Origin: an uncultured Prevotellaceae bacterium
Lineage (GTDB): Bacteria; Bacteroidota; Bacteroidia; Bacteroidales; Bacteroidaceae
Assembly (NCBI GenBank): GCA_902788605.1
Contig: CADAKX010000008.1
Span: 48,142-112,141, forward strand
DNA length: 64,000 bases
Direction: 5' to 3'
The notes beneath the pieces are model-generated. The model worked only from the letters and a program-made list of their open reading frames with translations. It was not told where the DNA came from and did no database searches. Both the position numbers and the translations under genes were made by a program. Below, one piece after another: positions 63,838 through 64,000 of this stretch (its first letter is position 1; the number at the start of each line of letters is the position of its first letter).

Positions 63838-64000
63838 CTAATCGTTCTCGTTGCCGCCTCCGCCGCCTGAGGGAGGATTGGTGGTGCCGCCACCGCCCTG
63901 ATTCTGGCTACCGCCACCATTTTCGTTCTGGTTTTGGTTTTCGTTCTCCGAACCGCCATTCTCATTCTCAGGGTCTTCCACCTCACCAGAGGTAGAGGTC
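63838..64000 (-). CDS. Gly/Asn/Gln/Glu-rich C-terminus of a protein cut by window (probably HU-like)
   Basis: The last 53 residues of a frame entering from the right edge, ending GGGGGNEND and a stop. They are low-complexity: TSTSGEVEDPENENGGSENE, then NQNQNENGGG and TTNPPSGGGGG. No domain is visible. In Bacteroidetes the gene beside smalltalk is often an HU-related DNA-binding protein with a tail like this, so I name it as probable only. Confirmation needs the sequence upstream of 64000. Confidence 0.55.
   Translation of the reverse strand, partial: TSTSGEVEDPENENGGSENENQNQNENGGGSQNQGGGGTTNPPSGGGGGNEND

Noticed and set aside
61878-64000. Prophage or integrative element at the right end
   Set aside because: Apart from hipBA and smalltalk there is no integrase, transposase, phage gene or recognisable attachment repeat in the window.

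Overview
The window reads as a chromosome segment of a Bacteroidales bacterium, most likely Prevotella or a close relative. Three things support this: repeated promoters of the Bacteroidetes type (TTTG, about 20 bp, TAnnTTTG) in front of genes on both strands; protein families typical of the phylum (DUF4491, DUF4296, DUF3256, type IX secretion tails, a 'smalltalk' small protein); and hexuronate catabolism genes. I saw no rRNA, tRNA, CRISPR array, transposase or phage structural gene. The species call is an inference.

Layout. 0-12 kb: housekeeping and sugar genes: the start of rsmG, a HAD phosphatase overlapping panB, an MFS carrier, uxaC, glmS, carA-carB and manA. 12-20 kb: rpsF-rpsR-rplI, a tiny lipoprotein, mtaB with a glycosyltransferase, rlmH with a DUF4491 protein, trpS, and uxuA, which together with uxaC gives two steps of glucuronate breakdown. 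20-28 kb: ileS, a DksA-like protein, lspA, a DUF4296 lipoprotein, a nucleoside-type MFS carrier, rsmE and a DUF3256 protein. 28-34 kb, minus strand: an envelope operon (type IX-like tail protein, L,D-transpeptidase, ECF sigma factor, membrane anti-sigma, Spy-like protein) and a mazG-lipoprotein-rnz operon. 34-39 kb: a fold-back repeat element, an ABC-F ATPase and an M13 peptidase.

The most striking part is 38.98-47.74 kb. Five tightly packed genes encode a multi-zinc-ribbon protein, a membrane Ser/Thr kinase-like protein with ten TTVMDGE-type repeats at its N-terminus, a 1116-residue protein with four AAA+ modules, a zinc-ribbon/FHA protein and a PP2C phosphatase. My reading is a phospho-threonine switch (kinase writes, FHA reads, PP2C erases) that controls an AAA+ remodelling machine. 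The operon appears to continue into metA, a U32 peptidase-family gene and a membrane zinc-ribbon protein.

51-64 kb: uvrA, which carries two palindromic repeat insertions inside its coding sequence; a gliding-motility/type IX sorting protein; a LysM-receptor protein and an outer-membrane barrel; a POT peptide carrier; an endonuclease/phosphatase-family protein; a formate/nitrite carrier; and a family 3 glycosidase whose signal peptide looks interrupted. The right end looks accessory: a hipBA toxin-antitoxin pair with a clear operator-like inverted repeat, a smalltalk gene, and the Gly/Asn-rich tail of a gene that runs off the window.
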